Assembly: GCA_041394885.1 (NCBI GenBank) | Contig: JAWKHI010000024.1 | Location: 43,079 to 107,078, forward strand | Source of the DNA: DSOI01 sp041394885 | GTDB taxonomy: Bacteria > Acidobacteriota > Terriglobia > Bryobacterales > Bryobacteraceae | Reading direction: 5' to 3' | DNA: 64,000 nucleotides | In this document: positions 25,413 through 33,603 of the stretch, piece by piece | Layout of the letters: each line of letters begins with the position of its first letter | How positions within the stretch are numbered: the stretch's first letter is position 1 | Notes under the pieces: generated by a model | What the model was told of the DNA's origin: nothing | The model's database searches: none | Seen by the model: the letters and a program-made list of their open reading frames with translations, nothing else | Program-made: the position numbers and the translations under genes

Positions 25413-26024
25413 TCAACCTCCCGAGTGAATGCGCGGACCCGGCTCCTGCCGCGCCAGGATCTCCGCCTCCGCGTCGAGCATATGCTGCCACCGCGGCTCC
25501 CATTGCCGCGCCGGCGCTACTTTGGACGCCAGCTTGAGAAATACCTTATAGTGCCCGAATTCGGATGCGAACAATGCCCGGTAGAATGCGGCCAATTCAG
25601 CGTCCGGGCACGACGCCGCCAGAACGGCGAATCGCTCGCAAGATCTTGCCTCGATGAGCGCGGAGACGAACAACCGGTCCAGGCTTTCGGCCTCCTGCCC
25701 GCGGCGCACCATCAGCCGAAGCTCGTTGGCGTAGGGATTCTTGTGCAGCCGCGACAGGCGTCCGCCCCGGGCGATGAGCATCCGGGTCACCTTGGCGAGG
25801 TGCGCCGCTTCGTCGCGCGCGATGGCCGACAGCGTTTCCACCCACCCGGGCACCCACTCGTTGGGCCAGCGCGTCATGAGGTCCATGGCGTTGTTGGCCG
25901 CCTTCTTTTCGAGGTATGCGTGATCCACCAGCAACGCGAGCGGATCGGCGAGAGCGGACCCGGCCCAAGCCGCCGGCGTTCTGGAACGAAGCGGCAGGGC
26001 GTCGAGTTTCTCTTGCAGAGGCAT
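25413..26024 (-). CDS. miaE: tRNA 2-methylthio-N6-isopentenyladenosine-37 hydroxylase
   Basis: A 203-residue di-iron protein with a ferritin-like four-helix bundle. The ligand pattern is visible: HAYLEKKAA, then RDEAAHL, EARSCERF and SEFGHYKVF, giving the E, ExxH, E, ExxH arrangement. MiaE hydroxylates the isopentenyl group of ms2i6A at position 37 of tRNAs. ATG 26024 begins 2 nt after the stop of typA (TGAGAATG), so the two share an operon; the longer in-frame start inside typA is rejected. No miaA or miaB gene is in the window. Confidence 0.9.
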   Translation of the reverse strand: MPLQEKLDALPLRSRTPAAWAGSALADPLALLVDHAYLEKKAANNAMDLMTRWPNEWVPGWVETLSAIARDEAAHLAKVTRMLIARGGRLSRLHKNPYANELRLMVRRGQEAESLDRLFVSALIEARSCERFAVLAASCPDAELAAFYRALFASEFGHYKVFLKLASKVAPARQWEPRWQHMLDAEAEILARQEPGPRIHSGG

Positions 26025-26026
26025 TC

Positions 26027-27826
26027 TCAGTGCGGACGTTGGTTGGACTTCAAAACCTTCTTGCGCAGCCGGATCGATTTCGGCGTCACTTCCACCCACT
26101 CGTCGTCGCGAACGAATTCGATCGCCTGCTCGAGATTCAGGATCCTCGGCGGCACCAGGCGAATCGCCTCATCGGCGGTGGAAGAGCGCATGTTAGTCAG
26201 CTTCTTTTCGCGGACGATATTCACGTCTAAATCGTGAATGCGCGAGTTCTCGCCTACGATCATACCTTCGTAGACCTCGGTGGTGGGCGTGATGAACATC
26301 TCGCCCCGCTCCTGCATGTTGTAGATCGCGTAGGCGGTGGCTTTGCCCGGCCGGTCCGCCACCAGCACGCCGGTGGGCCGCGTTTGGATGTCGCCCTGCC
26401 ACTCGATGTAGCCGTGGAACAGAGAGTTCATGATCGCGGTGCCCTTGGTGTCGGTGAGCAATTCACTGCGAATTCCGATCAGGCCGCGCGAAGGAACGTG
26501 GAACTCCAGGCGCACGCGGCCGGACCCGTGGTTGATCATCTTCGACATCTTGCCTTTGCGCGTGCCGAGCTTTTCCATCACCACGCCGACGAACTGTTCC
26601 GGACAATCGATGGTGAGGTGCTCGAGCGGCTCCTGCACCGCGCCGTCGATCTTCTTGGTGAGGATTTCGGGCTTGCCCACCATCAGTTCGTAGCCTTCGC
26701 GCCGCATCATCTCGATGAGGATCGCCAGATGGAGTTCACCGCGGCCCATCACCTTGAACGCTTCCGGACCGCCGGCCTCTTCCACGCGCAACGCGACGTT
26801 GGTGAGCAGTTCCTTGTCCAGCCGGTCCCGCAGATTGCGCGAGGTGACGTACTGGCCCTCGCGCCCGGAAAAGGGCGAGGTGTTGATGGTGAACGTCATC
26901 GCGATGGTGGGTTCGTCGATCTGGACGCGCGGCAGCGGCTTGGGCGTCTCGGCGTCAGACACTGTGTCACCGATCGAGATTCCTTCCACGCCCGCAATGG
27001 CGAGAATGTCGCCGGGCACGCCCTTGGTTTCGTCGACGCGCTTGAGGCCCTCGAACGAGAATAGCTTCGTGATGCGCGTCTTCTCGACGGCGCCATCCAC
27101 CTTGCAGATGGACACTTCGTCGCCGAAGTTGAACGTACCGGCGTAGACGCGGCCGATGGCGAGACGGCCGAGGTAGTCGTTGTAGTCGAGGTTGGCCACC
27201 AGCATCTGAAGCGGGGCGGCCGGGTCTCCGCTGGGGCCGGGGATGTGCGCCAAGATGGTGTCGAACAGCGGGCGAAGGTCGGTGGACTCGTCCTCGAGTT
27301 CCTTCTTGGCGATGCCTTCCCGGGCGTTGGTGTAGATGACGGGAAAGTCGAGTTGCTCCTCGGTGGCGTCGAGATCGATGAACAGGTCATAGACCTCGTT
27401 GAGCACCTCCTGGATGCGCGCATCGGGGCGGTCGATCTTGTTGATCACCACGATCGGGGCGAGCCGGGCTTCGAGCGCCTTGCTCAGCACGTAGCGGGTT
27501 TGCGGCAACGGGCCCTCGGAGGAATCGACGAGCATGACGACGCCGTCGACGATTTTCAGGGCCCGCTCCACTTCGCCGCCGAAGTCGGCGTGGCCGGGCG
27601 TATCGACGATGTTGATCTTTACGTCGTGGTAGCGCACGCCGGTGGTTTTGGCGAGAATCGTGATGCCGCGCTCGCGCTCCAGATCGTTGGAATCCATGGC
27701 GCGCTCGTCATGATGCTCGTTGGCGCGGAAGACGCCGCTTTGCTGGAACATCGCGTCCACCAGGGTCGTCTTGCCGTGGTCTACGTGCGCAATGATCGCG
27801 ATGTTTCGGATCGAAGGGTTTTGCAT
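26027..27826 (-). CDS. typA: Translational GTPase TypA/BipA
   Basis: A 599-residue translation-factor-like GTPase. It shows the P-loop AHVDHGKTTLVD near the N-terminus, the switch segment RGITI, DTPGHADF (G3) and NKID (G4). EF-G-like domains II, III and V and the BipA-specific C-terminal domain then follow, with RGLIGIRSELLTDTKGTA in the middle. It acts on the 70S ribosome and aids large-subunit assembly and growth under stress or cold. Length is normal for the family. It is the first gene of an operon with miaE. A tandem 13-bp repeat lies 58 bp upstream of its start. Confidence 0.97.
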   Translation of the reverse strand: MQNPSIRNIAIIAHVDHGKTTLVDAMFQQSGVFRANEHHDERAMDSNDLERERGITILAKTTGVRYHDVKINIVDTPGHADFGGEVERALKIVDGVVMLVDSSEGPLPQTRYVLSKALEARLAPIVVINKIDRPDARIQEVLNEVYDLFIDLDATEEQLDFPVIYTNAREGIAKKELEDESTDLRPLFDTILAHIPGPSGDPAAPLQMLVANLDYNDYLGRLAIGRVYAGTFNFGDEVSICKVDGAVEKTRITKLFSFEGLKRVDETKGVPGDILAIAGVEGISIGDTVSDAETPKPLPRVQIDEPTIAMTFTINTSPFSGREGQYVTSRNLRDRLDKELLTNVALRVEEAGGPEAFKVMGRGELHLAILIEMMRREGYELMVGKPEILTKKIDGAVQEPLEHLTIDCPEQFVGVVMEKLGTRKGKMSKMINHGSGRVRLEFHVPSRGLIGIRSELLTDTKGTAIMNSLFHGYIEWQGDIQTRPTGVLVADRPGKATAYAIYNMQERGEMFITPTTEVYEGMIVGENSRIHDLDVNIVREKKLTNMRSSTADEAIRLVPPRILNLEQAIEFVRDDEWVEVTPKSIRLRKKVLKSNQRPH

Positions 27827-27883
27827 AGAGATAGAGATAGAAGGCGTGGGGAACTTCTATTGTCGCACGCCCCCCTCTCTATT

Positions 27884-27958
27884 GACGAGAGCGGGTGACG
27901 AGAGCGGGTGACGAGAGCGGGTGACGAGAGCGGGTGACGAGAGCGGGCCCGTCACCCG
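27884..27958 (+). repeat. Tandem repeat of a 13-bp unit (five copies) with a complementary tail
   Basis: The unit GACGAGAGCGGGT occurs at 27884-27896, 27897-27909, 27910-27922 and 27923-27935. A fifth copy at 27936-27948 differs in its last base. GTCACCCG (27951-27958) follows and is the reverse complement of CGGGTGAC formed at each junction, so any copy can form a hairpin with the tail. It lies between the divergently placed typA start and the 3' end of the OFA transporter. Confidence 0.9.
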
Positions 27959-29208
27959 GGTCTGCGGGCGAGCAGCGACATCAGGCCGCCGGCCACGGCG
28001 AGCCCGGCCAGGATGTAAAAAACACGGTCATACCCGGCTGCCAACTGGCCCGCCTGCCGGTTCGCCTCGATGATCCTGGAGAGTAACCCGGGCACCAGAA
28101 ATCCCGCCGCGCCCCATGCGGAAAACAGAATCCCGTAGTTGGCGCCGACATTGAGCGGGCCGTAGTAGTCGGCGGTGAGCGTCGGCATCACGGCGAGATA
28201 GCCGCCATAGCAGAATCCGATGAGGCACAAGCCGGCCAGGACGGGCCAGAATGCCGACGTGCCGGGAAGCAGGATCGCGCAGGTGAGCAGCGAGATCACG
28301 CTCATCGCCACCAGCACGCGGCCGCGGCCGGCCTTGTCCGACAGCGTCCCCCAAATCAGACGGCCCACGCCGTTGAACAGCGACATCACGCCCAGGGCGG
28401 TGGCCCCAGTCATCACCGCATTGGTCCCGGAGACTTCGTTGATCAACGGCGCCGCTTCCCCAATCGCGGTGAGCCCGACGGCCGACCCGAGAAAGTAGAT
28501 GACCCAGGTGACGTAGAACTGCCAGGTGCGCAGCATCTCCATGGGCTTGTATTCGGTGCGCGCGCGCACCGAAGCGGCGGGCGGATTCCAACCTTCGGGT
28601 TTCCATCCCGCCGGCGGCACGCGGTAGATTTGCGCGCTGCCGATCACCAGGACATAGAAAATGCCGGCAAGAATGAGAAAGGTGCGCGGGATGGTTTGCG
28701 CAAACAGAGCCGGATCCTTGCCGATGAGCGCCTCGAGCAGCGGCGCGAAGATGAGCGAGCCGACGCCGAACCCCATCACGGCCAGCCCGACCACGAAGCC
28801 GCGCCGGTCTGGAAACCATTTCACGCAGGTGGCGATCGGTGTGACATAAGCGAAGCCGACTCCCAGCCCGCCGATGACGCCGTAGGAAACAATGAGCCCC
28901 TCGGGCGTGTCCCCGAAAAACGAGGCGAGCAGACATCCCGTGCCCAGCAGGATCCCGCCGACGGTGCCCACCAACCGCGGCCCCTTCTTGTCCTGCCAGA
29001 ATCCGGCAAGCACCATGGCGATCGTGAAAAACAGGATCGACCATCGATACGGGGCGATGGTCACCGTCTTGGGCCAACCGTGCAATTGCGCCAAAGGGCC
29101 GCGAAACACGGACCAGGAGTAGAGAATGCCGAGGCACAACTGCATCAGGACAGCGGCCGCGGCCTGGAGGGTACGGGATGACCCATCTGAGGATCTTGAG
29201 GTCTGCAT
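27952..29208 (-). CDS. OFA-family MFS transporter (oxalate:formate antiporter-like)
   Basis: A 418-residue protein from ATG 29208 (an in-frame start at 29223 would add five residues). Twelve membrane helices are visible. Signature features of the OFA group are LCLGILYSWSVFRGPL in helix 1, GGLGVGFAYVTPIATCVKWF, and PDRRGFVVGLAVMGFG between helices 4 and 5. The C-terminal half has LFNGVGRLIWGTLSDKAGR. Members exchange oxalate for formate or carry other monocarboxylates such as lactate or pyruvate; the substrate is not readable here. No oxalate decarboxylation genes are adjacent. The stop codon overlaps the tail of the 13-bp repeat array. Confidence 0.9.
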   Translation of the reverse strand: MQTSRSSDGSSRTLQAAAAVLMQLCLGILYSWSVFRGPLAQLHGWPKTVTIAPYRWSILFFTIAMVLAGFWQDKKGPRLVGTVGGILLGTGCLLASFFGDTPEGLIVSYGVIGGLGVGFAYVTPIATCVKWFPDRRGFVVGLAVMGFGVGSLIFAPLLEALIGKDPALFAQTIPRTFLILAGIFYVLVIGSAQIYRVPPAGWKPEGWNPPAASVRARTEYKPMEMLRTWQFYVTWVIYFLGSAVGLTAIGEAAPLINEVSGTNAVMTGATALGVMSLFNGVGRLIWGTLSDKAGRGRVLVAMSVISLLTCAILLPGTSAFWPVLAGLCLIGFCYGGYLAVMPTLTADYYGPLNVGANYGILFSAWGAAGFLVPGLLSRIIEANRQAGQLAAGYDRVFYILAGLAVAGGLMSLLARRPG

Positions 29209-29235
29209 CGTATTGGGTATCATATTACGGAGGAG

Positions 29236-29586
29236 ATGAGTGTCTTAGTCAGTTTCGGCGGGCGGAAGGCGATTTTGAGAACGGGCATGTGGCTTTGTTG
29301 CGATCTGCCGCTCGAAAAGCACCTCAACCGCGTCACCACGTCGTGGATCCAGAACACGGGCGGCCCGGCGTTGGGCGACGCGGACCAGGAGAAAACGGTG
29401 GCCAGCCAGATTGCGGACCAACTGGGCGGCAAGGTCCTGTTGCACCTGAAGACCAACTCGCGGGAATCGGCGCGGCGATTCTTCGAGCAGCGCCAGCTTT
29501 CGTTTACCTTCGACACCTTCATCCCGGTGACCGCGCGTCCGGCCAAGCGCACGCGGAAGGTGCGCGCGGCCGCGGCCGGCGCCTGA
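29236..29586 (+). CDS. Hypothetical protein (116 residues)
   Basis: A small basic-tailed protein that I do not recognise. ATG 29236 has GGAGG only 2 nt upstream, an unusually close ribosome binding site; ATG 29287 is a possible alternative. The middle (residues 50-95) looks like an alpha/beta unit, with KVLLHLKTNSRESARRFFEQ then FTFDTFIPVT, and the C-terminus is Arg/Lys/Ala-rich. No signal peptide or membrane segment is present. It diverges from the OFA transporter and ends just before the -10 element of the glycan operon. Confidence 0.6.
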   Translation: MSVLVSFGGRKAILRTGMWLCCDLPLEKHLNRVTTSWIQNTGGPALGDADQEKTVASQIADQLGGKVLLHLKTNSRESARRFFEQRQLSFTFDTFIPVTARPAKRTRKVRAAAAGA

Positions 29587-29591
29587 CGGCG

Positions 29592-29620
29592 GCGTTCCTT
29601 CGCTTTCCCGCTGATATAAT
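29592..29620 (+). promoter_or_regulatory. Candidate promoter of the glycan operon
   Basis: A perfect TATAAT (29615-29620) lies 22 nt before the TTG start at 29643. The matching -35 region (29592-29597, GCGTTC) is poor, so the promoter may need an activator or another sigma factor. Confidence 0.4.
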
Positions 29621-29642
29621 CTTCAAGCGATTGGAGACTCCC

Positions 29643-30629
29643 TTGAAACAGGCACTGGTGTTTTTGGCGTGCGCGGCCGTTTTGTCCGGCGGCGAAAACG
29701 GCTGGTATCCGCACGAAGGCGGGCTGATGAAGTACCGGGTGCAGATCCGGTTCGGCGAGGAACCCGACACCATGCCCGATGGATGGAAGTTCGGCCGGGT
29801 GTCGTCGGTGGCGGTGGATCGCGCCGGCGAGGTCTACGTCTTTCAGCGCGGCAAGAAAGCCGACCCGGTGGTGGTGTTCGATGCCAAGGGCAAGTACCTG
29901 CGCTCCTGGGGCAAGGGCATGTTCGGGAATCCGCACGGCATGCGGGTGGATCGCAACGGCAAGGTCTGGGTCACCGACAATGGGGACCATCAGGTGATGC
30001 GTTTTTCGCGCGACGGCAAGCTGGAACTGACGCTGGGCGTGAAGGGCAAGGCCGCCACCACCAACGACACGTTCAACCGCCCCACCGATATCGCCTTCAC
30101 ACCCGACGGCAAGTTCGTCTACGTGAGCGACGGCTACGGCAACTCGCGCGTGATGAAGTTCACCTACGAGGGGAAGTTCGTCAAGACGTGGGGCACGCCT
30201 GGAACCAAGCCCGGGGAATTCAACACGGTTCATTCGGTTGCGGTGGATTCGGAAGGCACCGTGTACGTGAGTGACCGCGAAAACAACCGCATCCAGATCT
30301 TCGATAGCGAGGGCAACTTCCTACGCCAGTGGACGCACCTGGGAGCGACGCAGAATATCTTCATCACGCCGGACGACGAGGTGTTCGTGATCACGCATCG
30401 CAACAACATCGAAAACCTCACCTATGACACGCTCGCCGGGCGCATCATGAAGGTGGACCGCCGCACCGGACGCGTGGAAGGGGCGATGGAGTCTCCCGGC
30501 CACTGGCTGCACGTGACGCCGGAGCACTTCATCTTTATCGGATCGCTCACCGGCAACGTCTTCCGCTGGTACCCGGGCTGGCTCGACAAGGGGCTGGGCG
30601 CCGACGAAGGGCTGCGGCCCTCCAATTGA
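29643..30629 (+). CDS. NHL-repeat beta-propeller protein (exported)
   Basis: A 328-residue protein starting at TTG 29643, with GGAG 6 nt upstream. The N-terminus is a signal peptide (MKQALVFLACAAVLSGG). The rest is a six-bladed propeller of NHL repeats, for example GNPHGMRVDRNGKVWVTD, RPTDIAFTPDGKFVYVSDG and HSVAVDSEGTVYVSDRENN. This resembles the peptidyl-alpha-hydroxyglycine alpha-amidating lyase-like NHL proteins common in Acidobacteriota, but no activity can be assigned. Its TGA overlaps the ATG of the next gene, so it leads the operon that continues to 38652. Confidence 0.85.
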   Translation: MKQALVFLACAAVLSGGENGWYPHEGGLMKYRVQIRFGEEPDTMPDGWKFGRVSSVAVDRAGEVYVFQRGKKADPVVVFDAKGKYLRSWGKGMFGNPHGMRVDRNGKVWVTDNGDHQVMRFSRDGKLELTLGVKGKAATTNDTFNRPTDIAFTPDGKFVYVSDGYGNSRVMKFTYEGKFVKTWGTPGTKPGEFNTVHSVAVDSEGTVYVSDRENNRIQIFDSEGNFLRQWTHLGATQNIFITPDDEVFVITHRNNIENLTYDTLAGRIMKVDRRTGRVEGAMESPGHWLHVTPEHFIFIGSLTGNVFRWYPGWLDKGLGADEGLRPSN

Positions 30630-31480
30630 TGGAGAGCGTCTTCGTCACCGGGGCCACCGGATACATCGGCAGCGCGGCCTGCGCCTGTTTGCGCGAGCGC
30701 GGATACGCGGTAGCCGGGCTGGCGCGAAGCGAAGAGTCCGCCCGGAAGCTGGCCGACGGAGGAATCGGCGCGGTGCGGGGATCGCTAACGGACACAGACG
30801 GCCTGGCCGGTGCGGCGCGCGCCTCCGATGGCGTGATCCACGCCGCGATGGAATCCGGCGCCGAAGCGGGCGAGCGCGACCGCAAGGCCGTGGAAGCGAT
30901 TCTGGATGCACTGGCGGGAAGTGGGACGCCGTTCGTCTACACAAGCGGGAGTTGGGTGATGGGCAGCACCGGCGGCCGTGTGGCCGGTGAGATGTTCCCG
31001 CTGAACCCGGCGCCCGGCGTGGCGTGGCGGCCAGCGGTGGAACGGATGGTACTCGACGCCACCGAGCGCGGTGTCCGCGGAATCGTGATCCGTCCGGCGT
31101 TGGTTTACGGACGGGGTGGGGGACTGCTTACGGCTCTCGCGAGCGGCGCGCTGCCGTGGGTGGGCGACGGAACCAATCACTGGAGTTTCGTCCACGTGGA
31201 CGATCTCGCCGGATTGTACACACTCGCGCTCGAACAGGCGCCGCCGGGCTCGATCTACGTGGCCGCGCGCGGACCGGCGATTGCGGTGGCCGAGATCGCG
31301 CGCGAGTTCGGATCACCGGCGTTCGTTCCCGTCGAGGACGCGCGCGAGGAATTGGGCCCGATAGCGGACGCTCTCGTGCTCGACCAGAAGATCGGCAGCA
31401 CACGGGCGGCGCGGGAACTGGGGTGGAGGCCGTCGGGGGCGGCTGTGATCGAGGAGATCCGGCGCGGATATCGCCCATGA
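30629..31480 (+). CDS. NAD-dependent epimerase/dehydratase family protein (extended SDR)
   Basis: A 283-residue Rossmann-fold protein with the NAD(P)-binding motif GATGYIG at residues 8-14. A central YTSGSWVMG segment stands where extended SDRs usually have the catalytic Ser/Thr. The typical YxxxK is not clear, and the region around PALVYGRGGGL resembles the atypical SDRs used in nucleotide-sugar or NAD-dependent reductions. In this operon it could supply a nucleotide sugar, but that rests on context. Starts and stops overlap with both neighbours (TGATG at 30627, ATGA at 31477). Confidence 0.8.
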   Translation: MESVFVTGATGYIGSAACACLRERGYAVAGLARSEESARKLADGGIGAVRGSLTDTDGLAGAARASDGVIHAAMESGAEAGERDRKAVEAILDALAGSGTPFVYTSGSWVMGSTGGRVAGEMFPLNPAPGVAWRPAVERMVLDATERGVRGIVIRPALVYGRGGGLLTALASGALPWVGDGTNHWSFVHVDDLAGLYTLALEQAPPGSIYVAARGPAIAVAEIAREFGSPAFVPVEDAREELGPIADALVLDQKIGSTRAARELGWRPSGAAVIEEIRRGYRP

Positions 31481-32415
31481 AGCTGGGGTTGGACCGCACC
31501 CCGGTCAGCGCCGGCCCGGGCGGGCTCGCGCGTTACACGGTGGAACTGCACCGGGCACTGGCGCGGCAGTTTCCCGCCGACGAATTCGTGCTGCTCGATT
31601 CCGCGGCGCGGCGATGGTGGCTGGTGGGGCTGCCGCTCCGGCTTCGGCGGGAACAGTTCACGCTTTTCCACGGCACCAATTTCGAGGTGCCCTACGTTCC
31701 GGTGACGCCCACCGTGATGACCCTGCACGACCTTTCGCCGTGGAAGCAGGAGCCATGGCAGGCCGCTTCGGCACGCGTGCGGGAGCGCACTCCGTGGCTG
31801 CTGCGGCTGGGCTTGGCCACGCTGGTGACGACGCCGAGCGAAGCCGTACGCCGCGAGGCGATCCGCCATTTTCAATTGGATCCATCGCGCGTGGTGGCCG
31901 TGCCGGAGGCAGCCGCGGAGCGGTTCACACCCGCCGGAGCCGGAACGCCAGACCGGTTTCTGCTGTGCGTAGGCACGGAAGCGCGCAAGAATCTGGCCGT
32001 GGCGGAAAACGCCGCGCGTCAATGCGGCTACGATCTGATGGTGGTGGGCAAGGGAGCGCGCCAAGCCAACGACGCGGAACTGGCGGACCTGTACCGCCGC
32101 GCCACCGCATTGCTCTATCCGTCATTCTATGAAGGCTTCGGTCTTCCCGTGCTCGAGGCGATGCAAAGCGGAACGGCGGTGATTGCATCGAAGGATCCGG
32201 CTCTGGTGGAAGTGAGCGGCGGCGCCGCCTTGCACGTGGATGCCAGCGACGCGGGCGGATGGGTGGAGGCGGTGCGCGCGATGGAGCGGGATCGCGCGGC
32301 ATGGGTGGAACGCGGACTCCGGCGCGCGAGGGAATTTTCGTGGGAGCGCACCGCCTTCGCCATGCATGCCGTGTACATGGAGGCCATCGCCCGGTTCCGG
32401 AGACGCCGGCGATGA
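31477..32415 (+). CDS. Glycosyltransferase family 4/1
   Basis: A 312-residue GT-B glycosyltransferase starting at ATG 31477, inside the stop of the epimerase gene. The N-terminal domain has RTPVSAGPGGLARY, a glycine-rich acceptor loop, and TLHDLSPW. The C-terminal domain has LCVGTEARKNLAVA and the donor-binding EGFGLPVLEAM (the family E-x7-E motif), then a Gly-rich loop. It lacks membrane helices and should act at the cytoplasmic face, adding a sugar from a nucleotide donor to a growing lipid-linked glycan. Donor and linkage are unknown. It is followed by another transferase gene with a 4-nt overlap. Confidence 0.88.
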   Translation: MKLGLDRTPVSAGPGGLARYTVELHRALARQFPADEFVLLDSAARRWWLVGLPLRLRREQFTLFHGTNFEVPYVPVTPTVMTLHDLSPWKQEPWQAASARVRERTPWLLRLGLATLVTTPSEAVRREAIRHFQLDPSRVVAVPEAAAERFTPAGAGTPDRFLLCVGTEARKNLAVAENAARQCGYDLMVVGKGARQANDAELADLYRRATALLYPSFYEGFGLPVLEAMQSGTAVIASKDPALVEVSGGAALHVDASDAGGWVEAVRAMERDRAAWVERGLRRAREFSWERTAFAMHAVYMEAIARFRRRRR

Positions 32416-33584
32416 GCGAAGACCGCTGCTTGCTGTTATCGCCGGAAGCGCCGTACCCGATACGCACTGGCGGCGCGATGCGAACCGCGGCGCTGCTCGA
32501 GTACTTGCGCCAGCGGTACACGGTGGATGCCATCTTCTTCGCGCAGCCGGGCGAGACGGACCCGCGCGAGCGAATGCCATCCGGGTGCGTGGCGCAGAGC
32601 ATCACGATCCGGCTGCCCTTTCATGGGCGCGGCTTTTGGGAGCGGGCCCGCCGCAACGCCGGACGCTGGGCGCGCGGCGTGCCGCCGCTCAATGACCGCT
32701 TCGGCGGATTCGGCCGCGAGATCGAAGGCTTTGCACGGGAGCGCCGGTGGAGCCTCGGCGTGGTGGAGCATAGCTGGTGCGCTGGATACGCGGACATCCT
32801 CCGCCCGCATTGCGGCAGACTGGTGTTGAACCTGCACAACGTTGAGTCTGAGTTGCACGCCCGCTGCGCGAAGACCGAGCCTGCCGCCACGCGCTGGCTC
32901 CACCGCCGGTTCGCCCATGAGGCGCGCGTTCTGGAAACCGCGCTGCTGCCGCGGTACGATCTCGTGCTAGCCACCTCGGAGCGCGACCGGGACCTCGCGC
33001 GCGCACTTGCACCGGGCTCAACTGTGGAATCCTATCCCAATACGGTGCCCGCCCGACGCATTCCCGCCTCCGAAAAACGAATGCAGATCGTATTCTCCGG
33101 CAACCTCGAGTATCATCCCAATCGCAGCGGCGTCGCGTGGTTCGCGCGCGAGGTCTGGCCCACCGTCCGCGGCCGGTTCCCCGATTGCGAGTGGGTGCTG
33201 GTGGGCAGGAATCCGGAAGCCGTCCGGACGTTGGTGGAGGGGGAGCGCGTGCGGCTCACCGGGGAGGTGGAGGACGCGATGGCGGAGATAGCTCCATCGA
33301 TGGTCGCGGTGGCCCCGCTGCTCAGCGGGAGCGGGACGCGGATCAAGATCCTCGAGGCGTGGTCAGCGGGGGTGCCCGTGGTGTCGACGCCAGTTGGAGC
33401 GGAAGGGCTGCCGTCCGGGGGCGTGCTCCTGGCGGAAAAATCCGGCGATTTCACCGATGCAATTTCGCGCCTGCTCGACTCTGCGGCGTTGCGCGCCGAG
33501 GTGGGCGAAACGGGCCGGCTCATCTTTAACCAGAAATTCACATGGCAAGCCGGATGGGCCGTGTTAGAGAGCCTAAGGGTTTGA
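32412..33584 (+). CDS. Glycosyltransferase (GT-B, family 4-like)
   Basis: A 390-residue GT-B glycosyltransferase starting at ATG 32412 with an ATGA overlap. It opens with LLLSPEAPYPIRTGGAMR, the glycine-rich loop of GT4 enzymes that process peripheral glycans. In the donor-binding half it has VFSGNLEYHPN, then VALIAP-like VAVAPLLSGSGTRIKILEAW, and VVSTPVGAEGL. That layout matches GT4 sugar transferases with a GSGTRIKxLE motif, often annotated as sugar transferases of the PEP-CTERM/EpsH type. It should act with the flanking transferases on the same glycan. Confidence 0.88.
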   Translation: MSEDRCLLLSPEAPYPIRTGGAMRTAALLEYLRQRYTVDAIFFAQPGETDPRERMPSGCVAQSITIRLPFHGRGFWERARRNAGRWARGVPPLNDRFGGFGREIEGFARERRWSLGVVEHSWCAGYADILRPHCGRLVLNLHNVESELHARCAKTEPAATRWLHRRFAHEARVLETALLPRYDLVLATSERDRDLARALAPGSTVESYPNTVPARRIPASEKRMQIVFSGNLEYHPNRSGVAWFAREVWPTVRGRFPDCEWVLVGRNPEAVRTLVEGERVRLTGEVEDAMAEIAPSMVAVAPLLSGSGTRIKILEAWSAGVPVVSTPVGAEGLPSGGVLLAEKSGDFTDAISRLLDSAALRAEVGETGRLIFNQKFTWQAGWAVLESLRV

Positions 33585-33603
33585 CTATACTGGTAGGAAG
33601 TTC

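Noticed and set aside
27884..27948. CRISPR array
   Set aside because: The 13-bp units are contiguous with no spacers and there are no cas genes, so it is a simple tandem repeat.
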